Positions 36,301 through 52,200 of a stretch of DNA of 64,000 nt are shown one piece after another. The notes beneath the pieces were generated by a model, which worked only from the letters and a program-made list of their open reading frames with translations, was not told where the DNA came from and did no database searches. This stretch comes from Cavia porcellus (lineage: Eukaryota; Chordata; Mammalia; Rodentia; Caviidae), in NCBI RefSeq assembly GCF_034190915.1, contig NW_026947689.1, positions 124,001 to 188,000 of the forward strand, given 5' to 3'. The translations under genes and the position numbers were made by a program. Every line of letters starts with the position of its first letter. The first letter of the stretch is position 1.

Positions 36301-39300
36301 ACCCTAACCCTAACCCTAACTCTAAACCTCAATGTAACCCTAACCCTAACCCTAACCTCTAACCCTAAACCGAACCCTAACCCTAACACTAACCCTAACC
36401 CTTACCCTAACACTAACACTAACTCTAAACTCTAACCTAACCCTAGCCATAATCCTAAACCTAATCATAAGCCTAACCTCTAAACCTTAGCCTAATCTGA
36501 ACCCAAAAACTAACCATAAACCTAACCCTACACCTAACCGTAACCCTAACTTCTTACCCGAACTGTAACCCTAACCCTAACAATCTAACCCTATCCCCTA
36601 ACCCTAACCCCCAATGCCAAACCCTAATCCTAACCCTAACACTAACCCTAACCCTAATCCCAATCCAAATCTTAACCCTAACCCTAACCCTGTCTAACCC
36701 TAAATCTAACCCTAAGCCTAACCCTTAAACTAACCTTAACCCTAAGCTTAATCCTAAAACTAAACCTAACCCGAACCCAAAACATAACCATAATGCTAAC
36801 ACTAACCCTAAACCTAACCTATCCCTAACCCCTAACCCCAACCCTAATCCTAACCCTAACCTTAACCCTAAACTTAATGCTAAAACTAACCGTAATCCTA
36901 AAACTAAGCCAAAACCTAACCCTTACGCTGACCCTAACACTAACCCTAATTGTAATCCGAAACCTAACCCTAACCCTATTCCTAACACCTATCCCCTAAC
37001 CCTAAGCCTAACCCGAACACTAACCCTAACCATAACACTAATCCTGACCGTAAGCCAAACCCTAACACTAACCCTAACCCTAGTCCTAATCCCTAACACC
37101 AAACCCTAATCCTAAACCTAACCCTAACCCTAACACTAACCCAAACCCTAACCGAAACCTAATCCTAACTCTAACCATACCCTAACCCTAACCCTGTCTA
37201 AGCCTAACCCTAAAACTAACTCTTAAACTAACCTCTAACCCTAACCTTTAATCCTAAAACTAACCCTAACCCTAACACTAACCATAAACCCCAAACCTAA
37301 CCCTAAACCTAACCCTAACACTCACCCTACCCCTAAGGCTATCACATACCTCTAAGCCTAACCCTAACCCTAACCCTAACACTAACCCTAACCCATACCT
37401 GAACACTAACAACAACACTAAATTCTAACACTAACCCTAACCACAACCCTAAGCCTAAACATAACCTAAAATCTAACCCTAACTTTAATCCAAAACAAAC
37501 ACTAACCCTAACCTTAACCCTAACCCTAAACTTAATCTAACCATAACACTAACCCTAACCCTAAACCTAAACCTATCCTCTAACCCTAATCCTACCCCTT
37601 ACCCTAACCCTTACCCTAACCCTAACCCTAACCCTTAACCCTAACCCTAACCCTAAAACTAAACCTAGACCAAACCATAATGCTAACCCTAACTGCAAAC
37701 CTAAAACCAAACCCTAAAAATATCCCTAACCCTAACCCTAACACTAACTCTACCCCTAAGCCTAACCCTAACCCTATCCCTAACCCTAACCCTAAAACTA
37801 ACCCTAACAGTAACCCAAAATCTAATGCTAACCTCTAACCATTATGCTAACCTTAACCCTAACCCTAACGCTAACCCTAAACCTAAACTCGAACAGTAAG
37901 CCGAACACTAACTCTAACCCTAACCCTAACCTCTAATCCTAACCCAAACTCTAACCATAACCCTAACGTCTAACACTAAACCTAACCCTAACCTGACCCT
38001 AACCCTAAACCTAACCCTAACACTAAATCTAAACATAAATTCTAACCCTTACCCTAACCCTAAAACTAACCCTAACCCTAACCCTAAACACTAACACAAA
38101 ACTAACTCTAACACTAGGTCTAAACCTAACAATATCACTAAAGATAATCCTAACCCTAACCCTAACCATAAACCTAAGCCTAACCCTAACCCTGTCCCTA
38201 ACAAATATCCGCTAAACCTAACTCTAAACCTAACCCTAAACCTAACATTAACCCTAACCCTAACACTAACACTAACCCTAACCCTAACCCTAACTCTAAC
38301 CCTAAACCTAATCGTAACCCTAACCCTAACTGTAATCCGAAGCCTAACCCTAACCCTATCCCTAACACCTATCCCCTAGCCATAATCCTAACACTAACCG
38401 TAACCCTAATTCTAAACCTAACCCTAACCTCTAGCCCTAACCCTAACGCTAACCCTAACCCTAACCTCTAACCCTAACACTAGCCCTAAACCTAATCCTA
38501 ACCCGAACCCTAACCTCTAACCCTAACCCTAAACCTAATCCTAATCCTAAACCCTAAAGACAAACCCTAACCCTAACCCTAACACGAACCCTAACCCAAA
38601 CCCAATCCAAACCCTAACCCTACCCTAACCCTAACCCTGTCTAAACCTAACCCTAAAACTAACCCTAACCCTAAAACTAACCCCTAAACCTAACCTTAAT
38701 CCTAAAACTAACCCTAAACCCAACCCTTACAATAACCCTACCCCTAACCCTAACACATACCTCTAACCCTAACCCTAACACTAAACATAACCCTATCCCT
38801 AACACTAACCCTAACCCTAACACTAACCCTACCCCTAACCCTAACACATACCTCTAACCCTAACACTAACACTAAACGTAACCCTATCCCTAACACTAAC
38901 CCTAACCTTAACACTAATCCTAAACAAAACCCTAATCCTAACCCTAAACCTAAGCTTTAACCCTAACACTAACACTTACACTAACTTCTAAACCTAACCC
39001 TAACGCTATCTCAAATGCTAACCCTAAATCTAACGCTAACCTCTAACCATAACCCTAACCCTAATACTAACCCTAACGCTAAACTTAACACTAATCTCAA
39101 ACCGTAACTCTAACCCTAACTCTAACCCTAACACTAACCTCTAAACCTAAACCTAAAACTAACCCTAACCCTAAACTTAACATCTAAACCTAACCCTAAA
39201 CCTTACCCTTAAACTAACCCTAACCGAATCACTAACCCTAACCTTAAACCTAACCCTAACCCTAACCCTAACCCTAAACCTAAACCTAACCCTAAACCTT

Positions 39301-39873
39301 ACCGTAACCCTAAACCCTAAACTTAAATCTAACATTATCACTAACCCTAACCATAACACTAACCCTAAACCTAACCCGATCCCTAAACCTAACCCTAACT
39401 CCTACCCTAAGCCTAACCCTAACCCTAACCCTAACACTAAACTCTAACCCTAAACCTAACCCTAACAATAACCGTAACCCTTACCCTAAACCTTACCCTA
39501 TAACTACCCTAACCCTAAACCTAAACCTAAACCTAACCCTAACCCTAATCCTAACCCTAAAACTAAGCTTTAACCCTAACCCTAACCCTAACCCTAACCA
39601 TAGCCCTAACCATAATACTAAACTCTAACCCTAACACTAAACCTACCCTCCAACCCTAATCCAAAACCTAAACCTATCCCTAACCGTAAGGTAAACCGTA
39701 AACCTAATCGTAACCTTAAACCTAAATCTAACCCTAACCCTAACACTAACTAAAACCCTAAACCCTAACACTAACCTTAACACTATCACTAACCCTAACC
39801 TTAACACTAACCCTAACCCTAACACTAACCCTTAACCCTAACCCTAACAATAAGCCTAACAAAAACCTAACTT
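33389..39873 (+). repeat. HOR copy 6, class B with a class A patch (6485 bp)
   Basis: It opens like copy 5 (ACTAAGCC near 33481, TTACCCTAACC near 33506). It then switches to class A markers: five-unit run 33599-33628, 54-bp spacing with AACGCT, CTAAATCTAACCG near 34500, AAAATTAACCC near 35087 and CTACACCTAACC near 36530. It returns to copy-5-like sequence by AAACTTAATGC near 36873 and TAGTCCTAATCCC near 37081. The 91-bp duplication is present at 38734-38915. Confidence 0.92.
38734..38915 (+). repeat. Class B 91-bp tandem duplication (copy 6)
   Basis: The units are 38734-38824 and 38825-38915, identical in layout to those in copies 4 and 5. This is the last occurrence in the window; copies 7-9 have one unit at this place. 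Confidence 0.92.
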
Positions 39874-42800
39874 CTACTCCTAACCCTAACACTAACTCTA
39901 AACCTCAAACTAACCCTAACCCTAAACCTAAACCTAAAATCTCAACCTAAGCCTAACAGTAACACTAAGCCAAACCCTAATCCTAAACCTTACCCTAACC
40001 CTAACCTAATAGTAACCAAAACACTAACTGTAACCTGAAGGCTAACCCTAAACCTATCCCTAACACCTAACACCTAAACAAAACCCTAACCCTAACCCTA
40101 ACCCTAACTAAAACCCTAAACCTAACTCTAACCATAAACGTATCCCTAAACCTAACTCTAACAGTAACCCTAACCCTAAACCTAATGCTAAGACTAAACT
40201 CTAACCCTAACCCAAACCCTAACAATAACCTAACACTAATGCTCAACCTATCTTCTAACCCTAATCCTAAGCCTTACTCTATCCCTAACCCTAACACTAA
40301 ACCTAACCTCACCCTAACCCTAAACATAAACATAACCCTAACCAAAACCCTAAACCCTAACACTAACCCTAACATGATCGCCAAGCCTAAACCTTAAACT
40401 AAACCTAAACGTAACCCTAAATCTAACCCTAGCCCTAACCCTAACCCTAAGCCTTACTCTATCCCTAACCCTAAACCTAACCCTAACCCTAACCCTAACC
40501 CTAAGCCTTACTCTATCCCTAACGCTAAACCTAACCCTAAACCTAACCCGAACCCCAACCCTAACCCTAACACGAAGCCTAACACAAACCTAACTTCTAA
40601 CCCTAAACCTAACCCTAACTCAAAACATCAATGTAACCCTAACCATAACCCTAACACTAACCCTAAATCTTACCCTCACACTAACACTAACTCTAAACTC
40701 TAACCTAAATCTAACCATAACCCTAAACCTAACAATAAGCCTAACCTCTAAACCTTAGCCTAATCTGAACCCAAACACTAACCATAAACCTAAGCCTAAC
40801 CCTAACCTAAACCCTAACTTTTAACCCGAACCCTAAACCTAACCCTAACAATCTAACCCAAACCCTAACCATAACCATAACCCCCAACGCCAAACCCTAA
40901 TCCTAACCCTAACACTAACCCTAACCCTAAACCCAATCTGAATCCTAACCATAACCATAACCCTAATCCTGTCTTACCCTAAACCTAACCGTAACCCTAA
41001 CCCTTAAACTAACCTTAACCCTAAGCTTAATCCTAAAACTAAACCTAACCCGAACCCAAAACATAACCATAACGCTAACACTAAACCTAAACCTAACCTA
41101 TCTCTAAGCCCTAACCCCTAACCCTAATCCTAACCCTAACCTTAACCCTAAACCTAATGCTAACACTAACCCTAATCCTAAAACTAAACCTAAACCTAAC
41201 CCTTACGCTGAACCTAACCTAATCGTAACACTAACCCTAACTGTAATCCGAAGAATAACCCTATAACTGTTCCTAACACTTATGCCCTAACCCTAAGCCT
41301 AACCCCAACCCTAACCCTAACCGTAACACTGACCCTAACCCTAACCCAAACCCTAACCCTAACCCTAACACTAACCCTAACCATAGTCCTAAACCTTAAC
41401 ACCAACCCTAATCCTAAACCTAACACTAACCCTAACACTAACCCTAACCGAAACCCAATCCTAACCCTAATCATACCCTAACCCTAACCCTGTCTAAGCC
41501 TAACCATAAACCTTGCCCTAACACTAACCCTTAAACTAACCTCTAACCCTAACCTTTAATCCTAAAACTAACCCTAACCTTAACACTAACCATAACCATA
41601 ACACTAACACTAACCATAAACTCTAAACCTAACCATAAACCTAACCCTAACACTAAACCTACCCCTAACGCTAACACATACCTCTAAGCCTAACCCTAAC
41701 CCTAACCCTAGTCCTAAACCTTAACACCAACCCTAATCCTAAACCTAACCCTAACCCTAACACTAACCCTAACCGAAACCCAATCCTAACTCTAACCATA
41801 CCCTAACCCTAAACCTGTCTAAGCCTAACCATAACCCTAGCCCCAACACTAACCCTTAAACTAACCTCTAACCCTAACCTTTAATCCTAAAACTAATCCT
41901 AACCTTAACACTAACCATAACCGTAACGCTAACACTAACCATAAACCCTAAACCTAACCCTAACACTAACACTACCCCTAACGCTAACACATGCCTCTAA
42001 GCCTAACCCTAACCCTAACCCAAGTCCCAAACCTTAACACCAAACCCTAATCCTACACCTAACTCTAACCCTAGCACTAACCCTAACCCATACCCGAACA
42101 ATAACAATAACACTAAATTCTGACACTAATGCTAACCATAAACCTAAGCCTAAACGTAGCCTAAACTCTAACCCTAACCTTAATCCGAACCGAACACTAA
42201 CCATAACCTTAACCCTAACCCTAAACCTAACCTCGAACCCTAACCAGAAGCCGAACCTTAATCCTAACCCTAACGACAAATCCTAACCCTAATCCTAACC
42301 CTAACCCTAATTTCTAAACCTAACCCAAACCCTAACCCTAGCCCTAACCTTATCCCTAACCATAATTCTAATGTTAAACCTAAGCTTAAAGTCTAACCCT
42401 AACCCTAACCATAACCATAAATCTAACGCTAACCTCTAACCCTACCCATAACCCTAACCCTAAACTTAACCCTAACGCGAACCGTAACCCTAACCCTAAC
42501 TCTAACGCAAACCCTAACCTCTAACCCTAAACCTAAGCCTAACCCTAACCCTAAAGCTAAAACTAACTTTTAAACCTAACCCTAAAACTGACCCTAAACC
42601 TACACCTAATCCTAACCCTAACCGTAATGCCAACACTATCCCTAAACCCTAAACCTAAAACAAACCCAAAAACTAACTCTAACTGTAACACTAACAATAA
42701 ACCTAACCATAACACTTACCCTAAGCATTACTTTAAGGCTAAAACTAACACTCTCCATAACACCTAACTCCTAACACTAACCCTAACCCTAACCCTAACT

Positions 42801-45800
42801 CTAAACCTCAATGTAACCCTAACCCTAACCCTAACCTCTAACCCTAAACCGAACCCTAACCCTAACACTAACCCTAACCCTTACCCTAACACTAACACTA
42901 ACTCTAAACTCTAACCTAACCCTAGCCATAATCCTAAACCTAATCATAAGCCTAACCTCTAAACCTTAGCCTAATCTGAACCCAAAAACTAACCATAAAC
43001 CTAACCCTACTCCTAACCGTAACCCTAACTTCTTACCCGAACTGTAACCCTAACCCTAACAATCTAACCCTATCCCCTAACCCTAACCCCCAATGCCAAA
43101 CCCTAATCCTAACCCTAACACTAACCCTAACCCTAATCCCAATCCAAATCTTAACCCTAACCCTAACCCTGTCTAACCCTAAATCTAACCCTAAGCCTAA
43201 CCCTTAAACTAACCTTAACCCTAAGCTTAATCCTAAAACTAAACTTAACCCGAACCCAAAACATAACCATAATGCTAACACTAACCCTAAACCTAACCTA
43301 TCCCTAACCCCTAACCCCAACCCTAATCCTAACCCTAACCTTAACCCTAAACCTAATGCTAAAACTAACCCTAATCCTAAAACTAAGCCTAAACCTAACC
43401 CTTACGCTGACCCTAACACTAACCCTAATTGTAATCCGAAACCTAACCCTAACCCTATTCCTAACACCTATCCCCTAACCCTAAGCCTAACCCGAACACT
43501 AACCCTAACCATAACACTAATCCTGACCGTAAGCCAAACCCTAACACTAACCCTAACCCTAGTCCTAAACCCTAACACCAAACCCTAATCCTAAACCTAA
43601 CCCTAACCCTAACACTAACCCAAACCCTAACCGAAACCTAATCCTAACTCTAACCATACCCTAACCCTAACCCTGTCTAAGCCTAACCCTAAAACTAACT
43701 CTTAAACTAACCTCTAACCCTAACCTTTAATCCTAAAACTAACCCTAACCCTAACACTAACCATAAACCCCAAACCGAACCCTAAACCTAACCCTAACAC
43801 TCACCCTACCCCTAAGGCTATCACATACCTCTAAGCCTAACCCTAACCCTAACCCTAACACTAACCCTAACCCATACCTGAACACTAACAACAACACTAA
43901 ATTCTAACACTAACCCTAACCACAACCCTAAGCCTAAACATAACCTAAAATCTAACCCTAACTTTAATCCAAAACGAACACTAACCCTAACCTTAACCCT
44001 AACCCTAAACTTAATCTAACCATAACACTAACCCTAACCCTAAACCTAAACCTATCCTCTAACCCTAATCCTACCCCTTACCCTAACCCTTACCCTAACC
44101 CTAACCCTAACCCTTAACCCTAACCCTAACCCTAAAACTAAACCTAGACCAAACCATAATGCTAACCCTAACTGCAAACCTAAAACCTAACCCTAAAAAT
44201 ATCCCTAACCCTAACCCTAACACTAACTCTACCCCTAAGCCTAACCCTAATCCTATCCCTAACCCTAACCCTAAAACTAACCCTAACAGTAACCCAAAAT
44301 CTAATGCTAACCTCTAACCATTATGCTAACCTTAACACTAACCCTAACGCTAACCCTAAACCTAAACTCGAACAGTAAGCCGAACACTAACTCTAACCCT
44401 AACCCTAACCTCTAATCCTAACCCAAACTCTAACCATAACCCTAACGTCTAACACTAAACCTAACCCTAACCTGACCCTAACCCTAAACCTAACCCTAAC
44501 ACTAAATCTAAACATAAATTCTAACCCTTACCCTAACCCTAAAACTAACCCTAACTCTAACCCTAAACACTAACACAAAACTAACTCTAACACTAGGTCT
44601 AAACCTAACAATATCACTAAAGATAATCCTAACCCTAACCCTAACCGTAAACCTAAGCCTAACCCTAACCCTGTCCCTAACAAATATCCGCTAAACCTAA
44701 CTCTAAACCTAACCCTAACCCTAACATTAACCCTAACCCTAACACTAACACTAACCCTAACCCTAACCCTAACTCTAACCCTAAACCTAATCGTAACCCT
44801 AACCCTAACTGTAATCCGAAGCCTAACCCTAACCCTATCCCTAACACCTATCCCCTAGCCCTAATCCTAACCCTAACCCTAACCCTAATTCTAAACCTAA
44901 CCCTAACCTCTAGCCCTAACCCTAACGCTAACCCTAACCCTAACCTCTAACCCTAACACTAGCCCTAAACCTAATCCTAACCCGAACCCTAACCTCTAAC
45001 CCTAAACCTAAACCTAATCCTAATCCTAAACCCTAAAGACAAACACTAACCCTAACCCTAACCCTAACACGAACCCTAACCCAAACCCAATCCAAACCCT
45101 AACCCTACCCTAACCCTAACCCTGTCTAAACCTAACCCTAAAACTAACCCTACCCCTAAAACTAACCTCTAAACCTAACCTTAATCCTAAAACTAACCCT
45201 AAACCCAACCCTTACACTAACCCTACCCCTAACCCTAACACATACCTCTAACCCTAACACTAACACTAAACGTAACCCTATCCCTAACACTAACCCTAAC
45301 CCTAACACTAATCCTAAACAAAACCCTAATCCTAACCCTAAACCTAAGCTTTAACCCTAACACTAACACTTACACTAACTTCTAAACCTAACCCTAACGC
45401 TATCTCAAATGCTAACCCTAAATCTAACGCTAACCTCTAACCATAACCCTAACCCTAATACTAACCCTAACGCTAAACTTAACACTAATCTCAAACCGTA
45501 ACTCTAACCCTAACTCTAACCCTAACACTAACCTCTAAACCTAAACCTAAAACTAACCCTAACCCTAAACTTAACATCTAAACCTAACCCTAAACCTTAC
45601 CCTTAAACTAACCCTAACCGAATCACTAACCCTAACCTTAAACCTAACCCTAACCCTAACCCTAACCCTAAACCTAAACCTAACCCTAAACCTTACCGTA
45701 ACCCTAAACCCTAAACTTAAATCTAACATTATCACTAACCCTAACCATAACACTAACCCTAAACCTAACCCGATCCCTAAACCTAACCCTAACTCCTACC

Positions 45801-46267
45801 CTAAGCCTAACCCTAACCCTAACCCTAACACTAAACTCGAACCCTAAACCTAACCCTAACAATAACCGTAACCCTTACCCTAAACCTTACCCTATAACTA
45901 CCCTAACCCTAAACCTAAACCTAAACCTAACCCTAACCCTAATCCTAACCCTAAAACTAAGCTTTAACCCTAACCCTAACCCTAACCCTAACCATAGCCC
46001 TAACCATAATACTAAACTCTAACCCTAACACTAAACCTACCCTCCAACCCTAATCCAAAACCTAAACCTATCCCTAACCGTAAGGTAAACCGTAAACCTA
46101 ATCGTAACCTTAAACCTAAATCTAACCCTAACCCTAACACTAACTAAAACCCTAAACCCTAACACTAACCCTAACACTATCACTAACCCTAACCTTAACA
46201 CTAACCCTAACCCTAACACTAACCCTTAACCCTAACCCTAACAATAAGCCTAACAAAAACCTAACTT
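39874..46267 (+). repeat. HOR copy 7, first class C unit with A-like patch (6394 bp)
   Basis: It starts with B/C markers (ACTAAGCC, four-unit run). It has a private change at 40381-40397 (AAGCCTAAACCTTAAACT), then an A-like short tract at about 40.45-40.55 kb (54-bp spacing, AACGCT), then C markers such as CTCTAAGCCC near 41102 and a second unit with a single 91-bp element and a single arm. It shares AATCCTATCCC (about 44250) and CTTAACACTAACCC (about 44330) with copy 8 only. Private changes include AAACTGACCC near 42594, AACTGTAACACT near 42681 and CCTAATTTCTAAACC near 42307. Confidence 0.92.
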
Positions 46268-49200
46268 CTACTCCTAACCCTAACACTAACTCTAAACCTC
46301 AAACTAACCCTAACCCTAAACCTAAACCTAAAATCTCAACCTAAGCCTAACAGTAACACTAATGCCAAACCCCAATCCTAAACCTTACCCTAACCCTAAC
46401 CTAATAGTAACCAAAACACTAACTGTAACCTGAAGGCTAACCCTAAACCTATCCCTAACACCTAACACCTAAACAAAACCCTAACCCTAACCCTAACCCT
46501 AACTAAAACCCTAAACCTAACTCTAACCATAAACGTATCCCTAAACCTAACTCTAACAGTAACCCTAACCCTAAACCTAATGCTAAGACTAAACTCTAAC
46601 CCTAACCCAAACCCTAACAATAACCTAACACTAATGCTCAACCTATCTTCTAACCCTAATCCTAAGCCTTACTCTATCCCTAACCCTAACACTAAACCTA
46701 ACCTCACCCTAACCCTAAACATAAACATAACCCTAACCAAAACCCTAAACCCTAACACTAACCCTAACATGATCGCCAACCCTAACCCTAAAACTAAACC
46801 TAAACGTAACCCTAAATCTAACCCTAGCCCTAACCCTAACCCTAAGCCTTACTCTATCCCTAACCCTAAACCTAAACCTAACCCTAACCCTAAGCCTTAC
46901 TCTATCCCTAATGCTAAACCTAACCCTAAACCTAACCCAAACCCCAACCCTAACCCTAACACGAAGCCTAACACAAACCTAACTTCTAACCCTAAACCTA
47001 ACCCTAACTCAAAACATCAATGTAACCCTAACCATAACCCTAACACTAACCCTAAATCTTACCCTCACACTAACACTAACTCTAAACTCTAACCTAAATC
47101 TAACCATAACCCTAAACCTAACAATAAGCCTAACCTCTAAACCTTAGCCTAATCTGAACCCAAACACTAACCATAAACCTAAGCCTAACCCTAACCTAAA
47201 CCCTAACTTTTAACCCGAACCCTAAACCTAACCCTAACAATCTAACCCAAACCCTAACCATAACCATAACCCCCAACGCCAAACCCTAATCCTAACCCTA
47301 ACACTAACCCTAACCCTAAACCCAATCTGAATCCTAACCATAACCATAACCCTAATCCTGTCTTACCCTAAACCTAACCGTAACCCTGACCCTTAAACTA
47401 ACCTTAACCCTAAGCTTAATCTTAAAACTAAACCTAACCCGAACCCAAAACATAACCATAACGCTAACACTAAACCTAAACCTAACCTATCTCTAAGCCC
47501 TAACCCCTAACCCTAATCCTAACCCTAACCTTAACCCTAAACCTAATGCTAACACTAACCCTAATCCTAAAATTAAACCTAAACCTAACCCTTACGCTGA
47601 ACCTAACCTAATCGTAACACTAACCCTAACTGTAATCCGAAGAATAACCCTATCACTATTCCTAACACTTATCCCCTAACCCTAAGCCTAACCCCAACCC
47701 TAACCCTAACCGTAACACTGACCCTAACCCTAACCCAAACCCTAACCCTAACCCTAACACTAACCCTAACCATAGTCCTAAACCTTAACACCAACCCTAA
47801 TCCTAAACCTAACACTAACCCTAACACTAACCCTAACCGAAACCCAATCCTAACCCTAATCATACCCTAACCCTAACCCTGTCTAAGCCTAACCATAAAC
47901 CTTGCCCTAACACTAACCCTTAAACTAACCTCTAACCCTAACCTTTAATCCTAAAACTAACCCTAACCTTAACACTAACCATAACCATAACACTAACACT
48001 AACCATAAACTCTAAACCTAACCATAAACCTAACCCTAACACTAAACCTACCCCTAACGCTAACACATACCTCTAAGCCTAACCCTAACCCTAACCCTAG
48101 TCCTAAACCTTAACACCAACCCTAATCCTAAACCTAACCCTAACCCTAACACTAACCCTAACCGAAACCCAATCCTAACTCTAACCATACCCTAACCCTA
48201 AACCTGTCTAAGCCTAACCATAACCCTAGCCCCAACACTAACCCTTAAACTAACCTCTAACCCTAACCTTTAATCCTAAAACTAATCCTAACCTTAACAC
48301 TAACCATAACCGTAACGCTAACACTAACCATAAACCCTAAACCTAACCCTAACACTAACACTACCCCTAACGCTAACACATGCCTCTAAGCCTAACCCTA
48401 ACCCTAACCCAAGTCCCAAACCTTAACACCAAACCCTAATCCTACACCTAACTCTAACCCTAACACTAACCATAACCCATACCCGAACAATAACAATAAC
48501 ACTAAATTCTGACACTAATGCTAACCATAAACCTAAGCCTAAACGTAGCCAAAACTCTAACCCTAACCTTAATCCGAACCGAACACTAACCATAACCTTA
48601 ACCCTAACCCTAAACCTAACCTCGAACCCTAACCAGAAGCCGAACCTTAATCCTAACCCTAACGACAAATCCTAACCCTAATCCTAACCCTAACCCTAAC
48701 CTCTAAACCTAACCCAAACCCTAACCCTAGCCCTAACCTTATCCCTAACCATAATTCTAATGTTAAACCTAAGCTTAAAGTCTAACCCTAACCCTAACCA
48801 TAACCATAAATCTAACGCTAACCTCTAACCCTACCCATAACCCTAACCCTAAACTTAACCCTAACGCGAACCGTAACCCTAACCCTAACTCTAACGCAAA
48901 CCCTAACCTCTAACCCTAAACCTAAGCCTAACCCTAACCCTAAAGCTAAAACTAACTTTTAAACCTAACCCTAAAACTAACCCTAAACCTACACCTAATC
49001 CTAACCCTAACCGTAATGCCAACACTATCCCTAAACCCTAAACCTAAAACAAACCCAAAAACTAACTCTAACAGTAACACTAACAATAAACCTAACCGTA
49101 ACACTAACCCTAAGCATTACTTTAAGGCTAAAACTAACACTCTCCATAACACCTAACTCCTAACACTAACCCTAACCCTAACCCTAACTCTAAACCTCAA

Positions 49201-52200
49201 TGTAACCCTAACCCTAACCCTAACCTCTAACCCTAAACCGAACCCTAACCCTAACACTAACCCTAACCCTTACCCTAACACTAACACTAACTCTAAACTC
49301 TAACCTAACCCTAGCCATAATCCTAAACCTAATCATAAGCCTAACCTCTAAACCTTAGCCTAATCTGAACCCAAAAACTAACCATAAACCTAACCCTACT
49401 CCTAACCGTAACCCTAACTTCTTACCCGAACTGTAACCCTAACCCTAACAATCTAACCCTATCCCCTAACCCTAACCCCCAATGCCAAACCCTAATCCTA
49501 ACCCTAACACTAACCCTAACCCTAATCCCAATCCAAATCTTAACCCTAACCCTAACCCTGTCTAACCCTAAATCTAACCCTAAGCCTAACCCTTAAACTA
49601 ACCTTAACCCTAAGCTTAATCCTAAAACTAAACCTAACCCGAACCCAAAACATAACCATAATGCTAACACTAACCCTAAACCTAACCTATCCCTAACCCC
49701 TAACCCCAACCCTAATCCTAACCCTAACCTTAACCCTAAACCTAATGCTAAAACTAACCCTAATCCTAAAACTAAGCCTAAACCTAACCCTTACGCTGAC
49801 CCTAACACTAACCCTAATTGTAATCCGAAACCTAACCCTAACCCTATTCCTAACACCTATCCCCTAACCCTAAGCCTAACCCGAACACTAACCCTAACCA
49901 TAACACTAATCCTGACCGTAAGCCAAACCCTAACACTAACCCTAACCCTAGTCCTAAACCCTAACACCAAACCCTAATCCTAAACCTAACCCTAACCCTA
50001 ACACTAACCCAAACCCTAACCGAAACCTAATCCTAACTCTAACCATACCCTAACCCTAACCCTGTCTAAGCCTAACCCTAAAACTAACTCTTAAACTAAC
50101 CTCTAACCCTAACCTTTAATCCTAAAACTAACCCTAACCCTAACACTAACCATAAACCCCAAACCGAACCCTAAACCTAACCCTAACACTCACCCTACCC
50201 CTAAGGCTATCACATACCTCTAAGCCTAACCCTAACCCTAACCCTAACACTAACCCTAACCCATACCTGAACACTAACAACAACACTAAATTCTAACACT
50301 AACCCTAACCACAACCCTAAGCCTAAACATAACCTAAAATCTAACCCTAACTTTAATCCAAAACGAACACTAACCCTAACCTTAACCCTAACCCTAAACT
50401 TAATCTAACCATAACACTAACCCTAACCCTAAACCTAAACCTATCCTCTAACCCTAATCCTACCCCTTACCCTAACCCTTACCCTAACCCTAACCCTAAC
50501 CCTTAACCCTAACCCTAACCCTAAAACTAAACCTAGACCAAACCATAATGCTAACCCTAACTGCAAACCTAAAACCTAACCCTAAAAATATCCCTAACCC
50601 TAACCCTAACACTAACTCTACCCCTAAGCCTAACCCTAATCCTATCCCTAACCCTAACCCTAAAACTAACCCTAACAGTAACCCAAAATCTAATGCTAAC
50701 CTCTAACCATTATGCTAACCTTAACACTAACCCTAACGCTAACCCTAAACCTAAACTCGAACAGTAAGCCGAACACTAACTCTAACCCTAACCCTAACCT
50801 CTAATCCTAACCCAAACTCTAACCATAACCCTAACGTCTAACACTAAACCTAACCCTAACCTGACCCTAACCCTAAACCTAACCCTAACACTAAATCTAA
50901 ACATAAATTCTAACCCTTACCCTAACCCTAAAACTAACCCTAACCCTAACCCTAAACACTAACACAAAACTAACTCTAACACTAGGTCTAAACCTAACAA
51001 TATCACTAAAGATAATCCTAACCCTAACCCTAACCGTAAACCTAAGCCTAACCCTAACCCTGTCCCTAACAAATATCCACTAAACCTAACTCTAAACCTA
51101 ACCCTAACCCTAACATTAACCCTAACCCTAACACTAACACTAACCCTAACCCTAACCCTAACTCTAACCCTAAACCTAATCGTAACCCTAACCCTAACTG
51201 TAATCCGAAGCCTAACCCTAACCCTATCCCTAACACCTATCCCCTAGCCCTAATCCTAACCCTAACCCTAACCCTAATTCTAAACCTAACCCTAACCTCT
51301 AGCCCTAACCCTAACGCTAACCCTAACCCTAACCTCTAACCCTAACACTAGCCCTAAACCTAATCCTAACCCGAACCCTAACCTCTAACCCTAACCCTAA
51401 ACCTAATCCTAATCCTAAACCCTAAAGACAAACACTAACCCTAACCCTAACCCTAACACGAACCCTAACCCAAACCCAATCCAAACCCTAACCCTACCCT
51501 AACCCTAACCCTGTCTAAACCTAACCCTAAAACTAACCCTACCCCTAAAACTAACCTCTAAACCTAACCTTAATCCTAAAACTAACCCTAAACCCAACCC
51601 TTACACTAACCCTACCCCTAACCCTAACACATACCTCTAACCCTAACACTAACACTAAACGTAACCCTATCCCTAACACTAACCCTAACCCTAACACTAA
51701 TCCTAAACAAAACCCTAATCCTAACCCTAAACCTAAGCTTTAACCCTAACACTAACACTTACACTAACTTCTAAACCTAACCCTAACGCTATCTCAAATG
51801 CTAACCCTAAATCTAACGCTAACCTCTAACCATAACCCTAACCCTAATACTAACCCTAACGCTAAACTTAACACTAATCTCAAACCGTAACTCTAACCCT
51901 AACTCTAACCCTAACACTAACCTCTAAACCTAAACCTAAAACTAACCCTAACCCTAAACTTAACATCTAAACCTAACCCTAAACCTTACCCTTAAACTAA
52001 CCCTAACCGAATCACTAACCCTAACCTTAAACCTAACCCTAACCCTAACCCTAACCCTAAACCTAAACCTAACCCTAAACCTTACCGTAACCCTAAACCC
52101 TAAACTTAAATCTAACATTATCACTAACCCTAACCATAACACTAACCCTAAACCTAACCCGATCCCTAAACCTAACCCTAACTCCTACCCTAAGCCTAAC

